Positions 51,467 through 59,882 of a stretch of DNA of 64,000 nt are shown in pieces. Numbering within the stretch: position 1 is the first letter of the stretch; the number at the start of each line of letters is the position of its first letter. A program made the translations under genes and the position numbers. The DNA comes from CAMLFJ01 sp040902305. Lineage in GTDB: Bacteria > Methylomirabilota > Methylomirabilia > Rokubacteriales > CSP1-6. The notes beneath the pieces are model-generated. The model worked only from the letters and a program-made list of their open reading frames with translations, was not told the DNA's origin and did no database searches. The stretch is from assembly GCA_040902305.1 (NCBI GenBank), contig JBBDXN010000146.1, positions 9,612 to 73,611 of the forward strand, in the 5' to 3' direction.

Positions 51467-52711
51467 GTGGACGCGCGTCGAGTCGTCATCACCGGGGCGG
51501 GGGCGGTCACGCCGGTCGGCAACACCGCCGAGGAGTTCTGGGCCGCCCTGACGCAGGGGAAGTCGGGAATCGGGCCGATCACCCGGTTCGACGCGAGTCT
51601 CCTGCCCACCCGGATCGCGGGCGAGGTGAAGGGCTTCGACTCGCTTCGCTACATCGACAAGAAGGATGACCGCAAGTTCGACCCGTTTCTCAAGTACGCG
51701 GTGGCCTGCGGGGTGATGGCGGTGGAGGACGCGGGACTGGACCTGGAGCGGGTGGACAAGGACCGCTTCGGGGTCCTGGTGGGCTCCGGCATCGGCGGTC
51801 TCACGACGCTGCTGGAGACCCACAAGGTGCTGCTCGAGAAGGGGCCGGACCGGGTGTCCCCCTTCTTCATCCCGATGCTGATCGTGAACATGGCCTCCGG
51901 GCTCATCTCGATGCGCTTCGGGGCCAAGGGACCGAACTCCTCGGTGGTCACCGCCTGCGCGACCGGCAACCACGCGATCGGCGACGCGATGCGCATCATC
52001 CAGCGCGGCGACGCCGACGTGATGATCGCGGGCGGGGCCGAGGCCATCATCATTCCGCTGACCTTCGCGGGCTTCTGCCAGATGAAGGCGATGTCGACTC
52101 GGAACGATGATCCGGGCCGCGCGTCGCGCCCGTTCGACGCCTCCCGCGACGGCTTCGTGTGCGGGGAAGGGGGCGGCCTGGTCGTGCTGGAGTCGCTGGA
52201 CCACGCCCTGGCCCGCGACGCGCGGATCTACGCGGAGGTGGTGGGCTACGCGATGACCGGCGACGCCTATCACATGACCGCGCCGGACCCGGAGGCGGAC
52301 GGGGCCGCGCGGGCTATGACGCTCGCGGTCCGGGACGCGGGCATCGAGCCGTCGGCGGTCACCTACATCAACGCCCACGGGACGTCCACCCCCTACAACG
52401 ACAAGTCGGAGACGAAGGCCATCAAGCGGGTCTTCGGCGAGCACGCGCGCAAGCTCGCGGTGTCCTCCACCAAGTCCATGACCGGCCACCTGCTGGGGGC
52501 GGCGGGCGGGATCGAGGCCATCGCCACCGCGTTCGCGATCTACCACGGGATCATGCCGCCCACCATCAACTACGAGACGCCGGACCCCGACTGCGACCTC
52601 GACTACGTCCCGAACCTGGCCCGCAAGCAGGACGTGGAGATCGCGCTCAGCAACGCGTTCGGGTTCGGGGGCACCAACGCCACGATCGTCCTCCGGAAGT
52701 ATCGCGCCTAG
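51467..52711 (+). CDS. fabF: 3-oxoacyl-ACP synthase II (KASII)
   Basis: A 414-residue elongating condensing enzyme with Cys164 (VTACATGNHAIGDA), His304 (NAHGTSTPYND) and His341 (SMTGHLLGAAGG), one residue offset from the E. coli triad. GTG start after GGGGAGGGG. Last gene of the fatty-acid operon; a GC-rich hairpin follows. Confidence 0.96.
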   Translation: MDARRVVITGAGAVTPVGNTAEEFWAALTQGKSGIGPITRFDASLLPTRIAGEVKGFDSLRYIDKKDDRKFDPFLKYAVACGVMAVEDAGLDLERVDKDRFGVLVGSGIGGLTTLLETHKVLLEKGPDRVSPFFIPMLIVNMASGLISMRFGAKGPNSSVVTACATGNHAIGDAMRIIQRGDADVMIAGGAEAIIIPLTFAGFCQMKAMSTRNDDPGRASRPFDASRDGFVCGEGGGLVVLESLDHALARDARIYAEVVGYAMTGDAYHMTAPDPEADGAARAMTLAVRDAGIEPSAVTYINAHGTSTPYNDKSETKAIKRVFGEHARKLAVSSTKSMTGHLLGAAGGIEAIATAFAIYHGIMPPTINYETPDPDCDLDYVPNLARKQDVEIALSNAFGFGGTNATIVLRKYRA

Positions 52712-52718
52712 AAGACTC

Positions 52719-52739
52719 GGAGGGGGCTGCGCCCCCTTC
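52719..52739 (+). terminator. GC hairpin after fabF (possible terminator, no U-run)
   Basis: AGGGGGC (52721-52727) pairs with GCCCCCT (52731-52737) around TGC, with two further weaker pairs outside. No T-run follows, so termination would need another factor. Confidence 0.4.
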
Positions 52740-52786
52740 CGAACCTCCCCCAACGGCAGAGAGCGAGGGCGGAGCCCGCGCGGAAA

Positions 52787-53287
52787 GTGGGGCTCGATGG
52801 TCGCGGCTCATCCGGTGTCGACGGGACACCCGCCGCGTTGACCGCCGCGTCGGATCCGGGCGAGGTGCTGGGGCCGCGCCTGGGCCACGCCTTCCGTGAT
52901 CCCGCGCGGCTGCGCGAGGCGCTCACCCATCGCTCCTTCACGAACGAGAATCCCGGCGTACCCGACAACGAGCGCCTCGCCCTCCTCGGCGATGCGGTCC
53001 TGGCCCTCCTCGTCGCCGAGCACTTGCTCGCGACCGCGCCCGCGGAGCCGGTGGGCGTGCTGACCCCGCGCCGGGCCGCGCTGGTCTCGGGCCAGAACCT
53101 CGCGCGCTGGGCCGGCGCGCTCGGCCTGGGCGCGCACCTGCGACTCGGGCGCGGGGAGGAGCAGATGGGCGGGCGCGAGAAGGAGTCGGTGCTCGCCACC
53201 GCGCTGGAGGCGGTGCTCGGGGTGATCTATCAGGAGGGCGGCCTCGACGCCGGCCGCCGGGCGGTGGCCCTCCTGGCCGTGTGGTAA
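52787..53287 (+). CDS. RNase III-like protein, catalytically degenerate, without dsRNA-binding domain
   Basis: A 166-residue (or about 150, if TTG 52838 is used) RNase III domain. The signature region is NERLALLGDAVLALLVAEHL and the second is ESVLATALEAVLGVIYQEGG. Compared with active enzymes, Glu62, Asp69 and Glu141 are kept, but the second Glu of the signature is Ala65 and the Asp of LADxxE is Thr138; both lost residues are metal ligands. The C-terminal dsRBD (about 70 residues) is absent because the frame ends AVALLAVW at TAA. It is probably not a processing nuclease and may act as an RNA- or protein-binding homologue. Ends 9 nt before the M50 protease gene. Confidence 0.75.
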   Translation: MGLDGRGSSGVDGTPAALTAASDPGEVLGPRLGHAFRDPARLREALTHRSFTNENPGVPDNERLALLGDAVLALLVAEHLLATAPAEPVGVLTPRRAALVSGQNLARWAGALGLGAHLRLGRGEEQMGGREKESVLATALEAVLGVIYQEGGLDAGRRAVALLAVW

Positions 53288-53290
53288 CCT
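53282..53290 (+). promoter_or_regulatory. Extended -10 element before the M50 protease gene
   Basis: TGGTAACCT gives TGn plus TAACCT and ends 6 nt before the ATG at 53297; it overlaps the upstream stop. No -35. A leaderless transcript would result. Confidence 0.35.
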
Positions 53291-53296
53291 GCCTCC

Positions 53297-54448
53297 ATGC
53301 GCCTGTGGCCGTTCTCCCCGTCGACCGCCCACGAGACGAACGGGGCGCCCGCCGAGGGCTACGCGGTCGTCGAGGATCTGCTGCGCCGCAACATCGAGGA
53401 CGTGTTCCGGGTGGAGCGGCAGGAAGTGCGGGGGGCGACCTTCGGCTGGGGCGGCCGGCTGCTCGTGGAGCCGGCGCGCGCGCTCACCCTGATCGAGCCG
53501 CGCCTGAAGCGCTTCGGCTACACCCCGTTCCTGGGCCGCCAGGGCGATCTGGTGTGGATCCGCGCGGTGCCCCTGGCCGACGTGGCGGAGCGCTCCCGAT
53601 CGGGCGTCAACCTGCTGCTGTTCGCGCTCACGGTGCTCTCCACGCTGGCCGCCGGCTGCCTGATCACCGGGTCGTTCCCGTTCGTGACGTTCAATCCGTT
53701 CCTGCAGCCGCTCCGCCTGCTCGACGGCGTGCCGTTCTCCTTCACGCTGATCGCGATCCTGGGCACCCACGAGTTCGGCCACTACTTCACGGCCCGCTAC
53801 TACGGCGCCTCGGTGAGCCTGCCGTTCTTCATCCCCGCGCCGCCGCCGATCTTCCTGTTCGGCACCATGGGCGCGGTGATCCGCATGCGGTCGCCCGCGC
53901 GCGACCGGAACTCGCTCTTCGACATCGCGGTGGCCGGGCCGCTCGCCGGACTCGTGGTGGCGGTACCCGCGCTGCTCCTGGGCTTGAGCTGGTCGCGGGT
54001 GGGAATGGTGCTGCCGGATCAGGGCGCGATCACATTCGGGGACTCGCTGCTGATGCGACTGCTCACCTGGATGGTCTTCGGGCCCATCCCGCCGGGGATG
54101 GACGTCTACGTGCATCCGGTCGCGCTCGCGGGCTGGGTCGGCCTCTTCGTCACCGCGCTCAACCTGTTCCCGGTGGGCCAGCTCGACGGCGGGCGCATCG
54201 CCTACGCCCTCGTCGGGCCCTGGCACCGCCGGGTGTCCATCATCACGTTCGTCGGTCTCCTCGCGCTCGGCGCGGTGTTCCGCTCGGCCAACTGGGTCGT
54301 CTTCGGCGCGCTCGTCCTGCTGCTCATGGGCTTCCATCACGCCCCGCCGCTGGACGACCTGACCCCGCTCTCCCGTCGCCGCTACGCGCTCGGCCTCTTC
54401 TGCCTGCTCCTGCTGATCGCGCTGATCCCGCCCGTCCCGATTCGATAG
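53297..54448 (+). CDS. Site-2 protease-like M50 zinc metalloprotease
   Basis: A 383-residue intramembrane protease. The zinc motif ILGTHEFGHYFTARYYG gives His158, Glu159 and His162, and the third ligand is in NLFPVGQLDGGRIAYAL. Six or more membrane helices; an N-terminal cytoplasmic part of about 100 residues resembles the EGY1-like/archaeal subgroup with no PDZ domain. It probably cleaves membrane-anchored regulators. The last codons abut palindromic element A copy 2. Confidence 0.9.
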   Translation: MRLWPFSPSTAHETNGAPAEGYAVVEDLLRRNIEDVFRVERQEVRGATFGWGGRLLVEPARALTLIEPRLKRFGYTPFLGRQGDLVWIRAVPLADVAERSRSGVNLLLFALTVLSTLAAGCLITGSFPFVTFNPFLQPLRLLDGVPFSFTLIAILGTHEFGHYFTARYYGASVSLPFFIPAPPPIFLFGTMGAVIRMRSPARDRNSLFDIAVAGPLAGLVVAVPALLLGLSWSRVGMVLPDQGAITFGDSLLMRLLTWMVFGPIPPGMDVYVHPVALAGWVGLFVTALNLFPVGQLDGGRIAYALVGPWHRRVSIITFVGLLALGAVFRSANWVVFGALVLLLMGFHHAPPLDDLTPLSRRRYALGLFCLLLLIALIPPVPIR

Positions 54449-54451
54449 GCC

Positions 54452-54543
54452 GGGGTCAGGTCTTACATTACGACATTTCGACTACGACGTATCCCGGCTG
54501 AGACCCCGCCGCCCAGAAATGTCGTAATGTAAGACCTGACCCC
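54452..54543. repeat. Palindromic element A, copy 2 (92 bp, perfect 28-bp arms)
   Basis: The left arm 54452-54479 begins GGGGTCAGGTCTTACATTAC; the right arm 54516-54543 is its exact reverse complement. The arms match copy 1 at 20026 but the 36-bp centre differs. Confidence 0.93.
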
Positions 54544-54550
54544 ACTCGTG

Positions 54551-54580
54551 TTGCAAGAGCTGACCTCGTGCGGGTAAGAT
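54551..54580 (+). promoter_or_regulatory. Promoter upstream of the glutamine-synthetase-like gene
   Basis: TTGCAA (54551-54556) and TAAGAT (54575-54580) are 18 bp apart; the expected start is about 55 nt before GTG 54642, which is preceded by GGGGGAGA. It begins 8 bp after palindromic element A. Confidence 0.45.
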
Positions 54581-54641
54581 TGCGGCGCTTTGCACCGCCG
54601 CTTTCTCGTCACGTCGCCTGTCACACGGGGGAGACACGTCC

Positions 54642-56012
54642 GTGCCTGAAGATCGGGCAGATCCGAAGGGCCTCGAAGCGCTGATCAGGAAGGGCCTCGT
54701 GGACACCGTGCTCACGGTGTTCGCCGACGGCCCCGGCCGCCTGATGGGCAAGCGCGTCGTGGGCCGCTACTTCCTCGACCACGTGCTCCACGAGGGCGTC
54801 CACGCCTGCATCTACCTCTTCACGGTGGACATGGAGATGGAGCCGCTGCCCGGCTTCAAGCTCGCCTCGTGGGAGCGCGGCTACGGCGACATGAAGCTTC
54901 ATCCGGATCTGACCACCTGGCGGCTCCTGCCCTGGCTACCCAAGACCGCGCTGGTCTTCTGCGACGTCTACACCGAGGAGGGCGAGCCCATCGAGGAAGC
55001 GCCGCGCTGGGTCCTCCGGCGCCAGCTCGAGCGCGCGACCAAGGCCGGCTACCGGGTCAAGACCGCGTCCGAGCTCGAGCTGTACCTCTTCAAGGAGTCG
55101 TTCGACGAGGCGCGGGCCAAGCGCTACCACGGCCTCACCCCGGTCTCGAGCTACCGCGAGGACTACCACATCCTCCAGACCTCCAGGGAAGAGCCACTGG
55201 TTCGCGCGATCCGCAACGGGATGGAAGCGGCGCGCGTGCCGGTGGAGTTCTCCAAGGGCGAGTGGGGGCGGGGGCAGGAGGAGATCAACCTGCGCTACGC
55301 CGACGCGCTCGAGATGGCCGATCGCCACGTGCTCTACAAGCACGGGGTGAAGGAGATCGCCTGGCAGCAGGGCTGCTCGGTAACCTTCATGGCCAAGTAC
55401 GACATGGGCGCGGCGGGCTCGTCGTTTCACCTGCACTCCTCGGTGTGGGACGCGGCGGCGCGCCGCAACCTGTTCGCGGCCAAGGACGGCGGCCGGCAGG
55501 GCACGCCGCTCTTCCAGCAGTGGCTGGCCGGCCAGATGGCGCTGGCGCGGGAGTTCGCGTACTTCTACGCGCCCACCGTGAACGCCTACAAGCGCTATCA
55601 GGCCGGCTCCTTCGCGCCGACCCGCATCGCGTGGGGCTGGGACAACCGCACCTGCGGCTTCCGCATCTGCGGCGAGGGCGGCGGTTTCCGGGTGGAGAAC
55701 CGCATCCCGGGGGCGGACGCCAACCCGTACCTGGCCTTCGCGGCGCCCATCGCCGCGGGGCTCCGCGGGGGCGAGAACAAGCTCACCCCGCCCGCCATGT
55801 TAGACGGCAACGCGTACGACAGCACCCGGCTGCCCCAGGTGCCGAAGACGCTGCGCGACGGGCTGGCCGAGCTGGAGAAGTCGAAGGCGGCGCGCGAGGC
55901 CTTCGGGCCGAAGGTCGTGGAGCACTATCTGCAGCACGGGCGGCTCGAGCAGCAGAACTACGACCAATCCGTCACCGACTGGGAGCTGATCAGGCACTTC
56001 GAGCGAATCTAG
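54642..56012 (+). CDS. Glutamine synthetase family protein (type III/PuuA-like)
   Basis: A 456-residue member of the glutamine synthetase superfamily. The catalytic barrel shows KTASELELYLFKES, the nucleotide and metal block KGEWGRGQEEINL, SSFHLHSSVWD and the C-terminal ENRIPGADANPYLAFAA. Sequence outside these blocks is unlike GlnA, as in gamma-glutamylpolyamine or gamma-glutamylamide synthetases. No Tyr adenylylation loop is seen. Lying before an SDR and an aminoethylphosphonate-type binding protein, the amine it glutamylates might be an aminophosphonate; this is inference. Confidence 0.82.
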   Translation: MPEDRADPKGLEALIRKGLVDTVLTVFADGPGRLMGKRVVGRYFLDHVLHEGVHACIYLFTVDMEMEPLPGFKLASWERGYGDMKLHPDLTTWRLLPWLPKTALVFCDVYTEEGEPIEEAPRWVLRRQLERATKAGYRVKTASELELYLFKESFDEARAKRYHGLTPVSSYREDYHILQTSREEPLVRAIRNGMEAARVPVEFSKGEWGRGQEEINLRYADALEMADRHVLYKHGVKEIAWQQGCSVTFMAKYDMGAAGSSFHLHSSVWDAAARRNLFAAKDGGRQGTPLFQQWLAGQMALAREFAYFYAPTVNAYKRYQAGSFAPTRIAWGWDNRTCGFRICGEGGGFRVENRIPGADANPYLAFAAPIAAGLRGGENKLTPPAMLDGNAYDSTRLPQVPKTLRDGLAELEKSKAAREAFGPKVVEHYLQHGRLEQQNYDQSVTDWELIRHFERI

Positions 56013-56144
56013 GCCCCTCACCCTCGGGCCCCTCAACGTAGGGCCCCTCAACGTAGGACCCCTCACCCTGCCCACTCCCCAGAGGGGAGAGGGGGAACCC
56101 GAGAACCCTCGCCCCCGGAGGGGGAGAGGGCAGGGTGAGGGGGC
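56013..56144. repeat. REP element B, copy 8
   Basis: A full palindrome with four 15-bp steps at the left edge: GGCCCCTCACCCTCG, GGCCCCTCAACGTAG twice, then GACCCCTCACCCTGC, which runs into the core. It begins directly after the stop codon of the glutamine-synthetase-like gene and ends 16 bp before the SDR start. Confidence 0.92.
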
Positions 56145-56160
56145 GCGGAGACGATACGAC

Positions 56161-56922
56161 ATGGCAAGACTCAGGAACAAAGTCGCGCTGATCACCGGCG
56201 CGGGCATGGGGATGGGGCGCGAGGCCTCCGTGCTCTTCGCGGAGGAGGGCGCCCGGATCGTGGTGTGCGATCTCAACGGCGCGGCCGCCGCGGAGACGGT
56301 GGAGCTGGTGAAGAAGGCGGGCGGGGAGGCGCTGGCGGTGGTGGGAGACGTGGCGGTCGAGGCGGAGGTCCGGCGGATGGTCGAGGACGGCGTGCGCCGC
56401 TTCGGGGCGCTCCACATCCTCTATAACAACGCGGGCGTGTTGTGGAAGGACCGCGACCGGTCGGTGCTCGAGACCGACGGCGAGCAGTGGGACCGGGTGA
56501 TGGCCATCAACCTCAAGTCGGTGTTCTGGGTGACCAAGCACGGCATCCCGCACCTCCAGGCCGCCGGCGGCGGATCCATCATTCTGGTGGGCTCGGTCTC
56601 GGCGCTCGCCGGGTTCACGCGGGCGCAGGACGCCTACACCGCGGCCAAGGGCGCGCTCATTTCGCTCAACAAGTCGCTGGCCATCCAGTTCGCCAAGGAC
56701 GGTATCCGCTCGAACGTGATCCATCCGGGGATCGTGGAGACCCCGTTGCAGGCCCCCTATCTCAACGACGCGCTGCGGGCGGAGTTCAAGACCGGAATCC
56801 CCCTCGGCCGGATCGGCCAGCCCCGCGACATCGCGAACGCCGCGCTGTTCCTCGCCTCCGACGAGTCGTCGTTCATGACGGGGGCGGAGATGATCGTCGA
56901 CGGCGGATTCATGGCTCAGTAA
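56161..56922 (+). CDS. Short-chain dehydrogenase/reductase (SDR)
   Basis: A 253-residue classical SDR: cofactor motif ITGAGMGMGREA (TGxxxGxG), NNAGVLW, catalytic Ser in LVGSVSALAG and Tyr-x3-Lys in DAYTAAKGALISL, ending MTGAEMIVDGGFMAQ. The residue after the second strand is Asp (VVCDLNG), which favours NAD. The substrate is unknown. No clear ribosome binding site; the region just upstream is a REP element. Confidence 0.88.
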   Translation: MARLRNKVALITGAGMGMGREASVLFAEEGARIVVCDLNGAAAAETVELVKKAGGEALAVVGDVAVEAEVRRMVEDGVRRFGALHILYNNAGVLWKDRDRSVLETDGEQWDRVMAINLKSVFWVTKHGIPHLQAAGGGSIILVGSVSALAGFTRAQDAYTAAKGALISLNKSLAIQFAKDGIRSNVIHPGIVETPLQAPYLNDALRAEFKTGIPLGRIGQPRDIANAALFLASDESSFMTGAEMIVDGGFMAQ

Positions 56923-56994
56923 GGCTTCGATACGGAAAGACGCTGACGGAATGACGCTGTCCCACTCGTCCGCTCCCCCAAGGAGGCGTTCATC

Positions 56995-58014
56995 ATGCTG
57001 ACCCGCGCGCGCCGCGCCCTCGCCCCGATCGCGACCGCCGTGCTGCTGGCCACGGCCGCGGTCACCCCGGCGGCGGCTCAGAAGCAGACGGTGGTCATCT
57101 ACACCGCGATCGAGAACGAGCAGATCGTGGAGTACAAGAAGGCCTACGAGAAGTCGCTGCCCAACGTCGAGGTCAAGATGCTGCGGCTCTCGACCGGGGA
57201 CATCGCGGCCCGGTTCATGGCCGAGAAGGACAACATGCAGGCCGACGTGATCTGGGGGGTGGGCGCCACCAACATGCTCGTGTTCAAGGACGCGGGCCTG
57301 CTGGTGCCCTACGCGCCCAAGGGCCTCGCCCGCGTCCAGCCGCTCTTCCGCGACAAGGCCGACCCGCCCGCGTGGGTGGGCCTCGACATCTATATGTCCG
57401 CCTTCTGCTTCAATACCGAAACCGCCAAGAAGCTCAACCTGCCCAGGCCCGTGTCCTGGGCCGATCTCACCAAGCCGGTCTACAAGGGCCACGTCGTGAT
57501 GCCGAACCCCGCCTCGTCGGGCACCGGGTACCTCTCGGTGGTGTCCGTTCTCCAGCGCATGGGCGAGGCGGAGGGCTGGAAGTACCTCGACGCGCTCGAC
57601 AAGAACATCGCCGAGTACACCAAGTCCGGCTCCAAGCCCTGCAAGGACTCGGCGGCGGGTGAGCGGGCCATCGGCGTGTCGTTCGAGTACGTGGCCCACG
57701 AGATGAAGAAGAAGGGCGCCCCGGTCGACATGGTGCTGCCGAAGGAGGGCTCGGGCTACGAGATCGAGGCCAATGGGCTGACCCGGAAGGGGGCCAAGAA
57801 CCCGGCGGCCCGGCAGTTCCTCGACTGGGCGATCACCGACGAGTCGCTCAAGATCGCGGCCCAGTTCTTCGCGGCGGTGGCGGTGGCCGGCTTCCCGGTG
57901 CCGGAGGGCCTCCCCAAGGACATCAGCAAGGTTGTGTTCCCGAACGACTTCGACTGGTCCGCGAAGAATCGCGACCGGATCCTGGCCGAGTGGCAGAAGC
58001 GGTACGCGAAATAG
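56995..58014 (+). CDS. ABC transporter substrate-binding protein, 2-aminoethylphosphonate type
   Basis: A 339-residue secreted binding protein. Signal peptide ends AAVTPAAAQ at about residue 29; the mature part has VVIYTAIENEQIVEYKKAYE, ADVIWGVGATNMLVFK, VMPNPASSGTGYLSVVSVLQ and YTKSGSKPCKDSAAGERAIG, which follow the PhnS2-type AEP-binding family closely from end to end. It should capture AEP or a near analogue in the periplasm for the ATPase and permease at 59879-62726. AAGGAGG lies 9 nt before the ATG. Its last 25 nt overlap recQ. A related iron(III) or spermidine role is less likely. Confidence 0.82.
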   Translation: MLTRARRALAPIATAVLLATAAVTPAAAQKQTVVIYTAIENEQIVEYKKAYEKSLPNVEVKMLRLSTGDIAARFMAEKDNMQADVIWGVGATNMLVFKDAGLLVPYAPKGLARVQPLFRDKADPPAWVGLDIYMSAFCFNTETAKKLNLPRPVSWADLTKPVYKGHVVMPNPASSGTGYLSVVSVLQRMGEAEGWKYLDALDKNIAEYTKSGSKPCKDSAAGERAIGVSFEYVAHEMKKKGAPVDMVLPKEGSGYEIEANGLTRKGAKNPAARQFLDWAITDESLKIAAQFFAAVAVAGFPVPEGLPKDISKVVFPNDFDWSAKNRDRILAEWQKRYAK

Positions 58015-59882
58015 CCACGGCCGACCTGGACGCCGCCCTCGCCCGCCTCGGCTACGCGGCCTTCCGGCCGGGCCAGCGCGAGGCGGTGGAGACCCTGCTC
58101 GCCCAAGGCCGGCTCCTGCTGGTGGCGCCGACCGGCGGCGGCAAGAGCCTGAGCTACCAGCTGCCCGCCACGCTGCTGCCCGGCACCACCCTGGTCATCT
58201 CCCCGCTGGTGGCCCTCATGGCCGACCAAGTGCAGGCCCTCGACACGCGCGGGGTGCCGGCCACCTATCTCGCGGCCACCCTCGACGCCGCGGAGATGCG
58301 CCGGCGCATGGCGCAGCTCGCGGCGGGCGCCTTCACCCTGGTCTACGTGGCCCCGGAGCGCCTCGCGTTTCCCGGCTTTCGCGGCCTCCTCCGTGAGATC
58401 AACGTCCCGCTGATCGTGGTGGACGAGGCTCACTGCATCAGCGAGTGGGGACACGACTTCCGGCCGGAGTATCTCGGGATCGGCGCCCTGATCGGCGATT
58501 TCCCCGGCGCGCGGGTGCTGGCGTGCACCGCGACCGCGACGCCCATCGTGCGCGACGAGATCCTGGCCCGCCTCGGCCTGCCCGCGGACACGCCCCAGAT
58601 GCTCCGCGGCTTCGCCCGCCCGAACCTGGCCCTGCGTGCGGTGGAGGTCGACGGCCGCCGCGAGCGCGGGCGCCTCGTGGACGGGGCGCTCGCCGAGGCC
58701 CTGGGCGGACCAGGCCGCGCCGGCGGCACCGCGATCGTCTATGCGCCCACGCGGAAGAAGTCCGAGGAGGAGGCGGAGCGGCTGGCGGGGCAGGGCTGGC
58801 GGGCGGTCGCCTATCACGCGGGTCTCGACGGCCGCGCGCGCGAGATCGCGCAGCGCGCCTTCGCCGAGGGGCGCGCGGAGGTCGTCGTGGCCACCAATGC
58901 CTTCGGGATGGGCATCGACCGGCCCGACGTCCGCGCGGTCATTCACCTGGGCCCGCCCGGCTCGATCGAGGCCTACTACCAGGAGGTCGGGCGCGCGGGC
59001 CGCGACGGCGCACCCGCCCTGGGGCTGCTCCTGGTCGGCGCGGGCGATCTGGCCCTGCGCCGCGCCCTGCTCGAGCGGGGGGCGGACGGGGCCGCTCCGG
59101 ACCCGGCGGTGGTCGAGCACAAGTGGGGCATGTTCCTCGAGCTGATTCGCTGGGTCGAGGGTGGAAGCTGCCGTCACGACGCCATTCTTCGATACTTCGG
59201 CGATGAAGCGGAGACCCTGGCCGGCTGCGGGCGCTGTGACGTCTGCCGGGCGCTCACGGACGAACCGGAGGCGAACGATCCGGAGCGCGTGACCCTGATC
59301 GTGCGTAAGGCCCTGTCCGGGGTCGCCCGCGTCCACGATCGCTTCGGGCTCCAGACCGTGGTCAAGCTGGTGCACGGGGAGCCGGACGAGCGCCTCGAAC
59401 GGGCCGGCCTGACCCGGGTGCCGACCTTCGGCAACCTCAAGGAGCATGGGGCGCCGTGGCTGCTCGCCCTGCTGCGGCGCTGCGTGTCGGCGGGGTGGGT
59501 GAGCTTCTCGGGGCGCGAGCGCCCGGTGGTCGTCCTCACGGACGAGGGCCGCGCGGTCATGAAGGGCGAGCGGCCGGCTGCGGTGGGCGCGGCCGAGCCC
59601 TCGCGGCGGCGGCCCGCGCGCGAGGCCGCCGAGCTGGACGCGGCCGCGCTGGCGCTCTTCGAGGCGCTGCGCCGGCATCGGCTCGCGGTGGCGAGGGCGG
59701 AAGGGCTGGCGCCCTTCATCGTGGCGAGCGATCGCACCCTGCGCGACATCGCCACGCTAAGGCCGCGGACGCTCGCCGACCTTCAGCTGGCCCACGGGGT
59801 CGGCCCGCACAAGGCCGGGCGCTACGGGGCCGGGCTCTTGCGTGTGGTGGCGGAAGAGGCCGCGAAGGGGAGTCGCGGGTGA
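57990..59882 (+). CDS. recQ: ATP-dependent DNA helicase RecQ
   Basis: A 630-residue 3'-5' helicase. Motif I PTGGGKSLSYQLPA, motif II VVDEAHCISEWGHDFRPEY, motif VI QEVGRAGRDG, the RecQ zinc site (CRHDAILRYF, CGRCDVC), a winged helix and a C-terminal HRDC domain (about 545-620) are all present. GTG 57990 lies within the end of the binding-protein gene and its stop overlaps the ATPase start (GTGA). A DNA-repair gene embedded between the parts of one transporter, with overlaps on both sides, is unusual. Confidence 0.93.
   Translation: MAEAVREIATADLDAALARLGYAAFRPGQREAVETLLAQGRLLLVAPTGGGKSLSYQLPATLLPGTTLVISPLVALMADQVQALDTRGVPATYLAATLDAAEMRRRMAQLAAGAFTLVYVAPERLAFPGFRGLLREINVPLIVVDEAHCISEWGHDFRPEYLGIGALIGDFPGARVLACTATATPIVRDEILARLGLPADTPQMLRGFARPNLALRAVEVDGRRERGRLVDGALAEALGGPGRAGGTAIVYAPTRKKSEEEAERLAGQGWRAVAYHAGLDGRAREIAQRAFAEGRAEVVVATNAFGMGIDRPDVRAVIHLGPPGSIEAYYQEVGRAGRDGAPALGLLLVGAGDLALRRALLERGADGAAPDPAVVEHKWGMFLELIRWVEGGSCRHDAILRYFGDEAETLAGCGRCDVCRALTDEPEANDPERVTLIVRKALSGVARVHDRFGLQTVVKLVHGEPDERLERAGLTRVPTFGNLKEHGAPWLLALLRRCVSAGWVSFSGRERPVVVLTDEGRAVMKGERPAAVGAAEPSRRRPAREAAELDAAALALFEALRRHRLAVARAEGLAPFIVASDRTLRDIATLRPRTLADLQLAHGVGPHKAGRYGAGLLRVVAEEAAKGSRG

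Noticed and set aside
56013..56075. 15-bp tandem units considered as a CRISPR-like array
   Set aside because: Units are too short, spacers are about 7 bp and repeated, and no cas genes are nearby; they are edges of the REP element.
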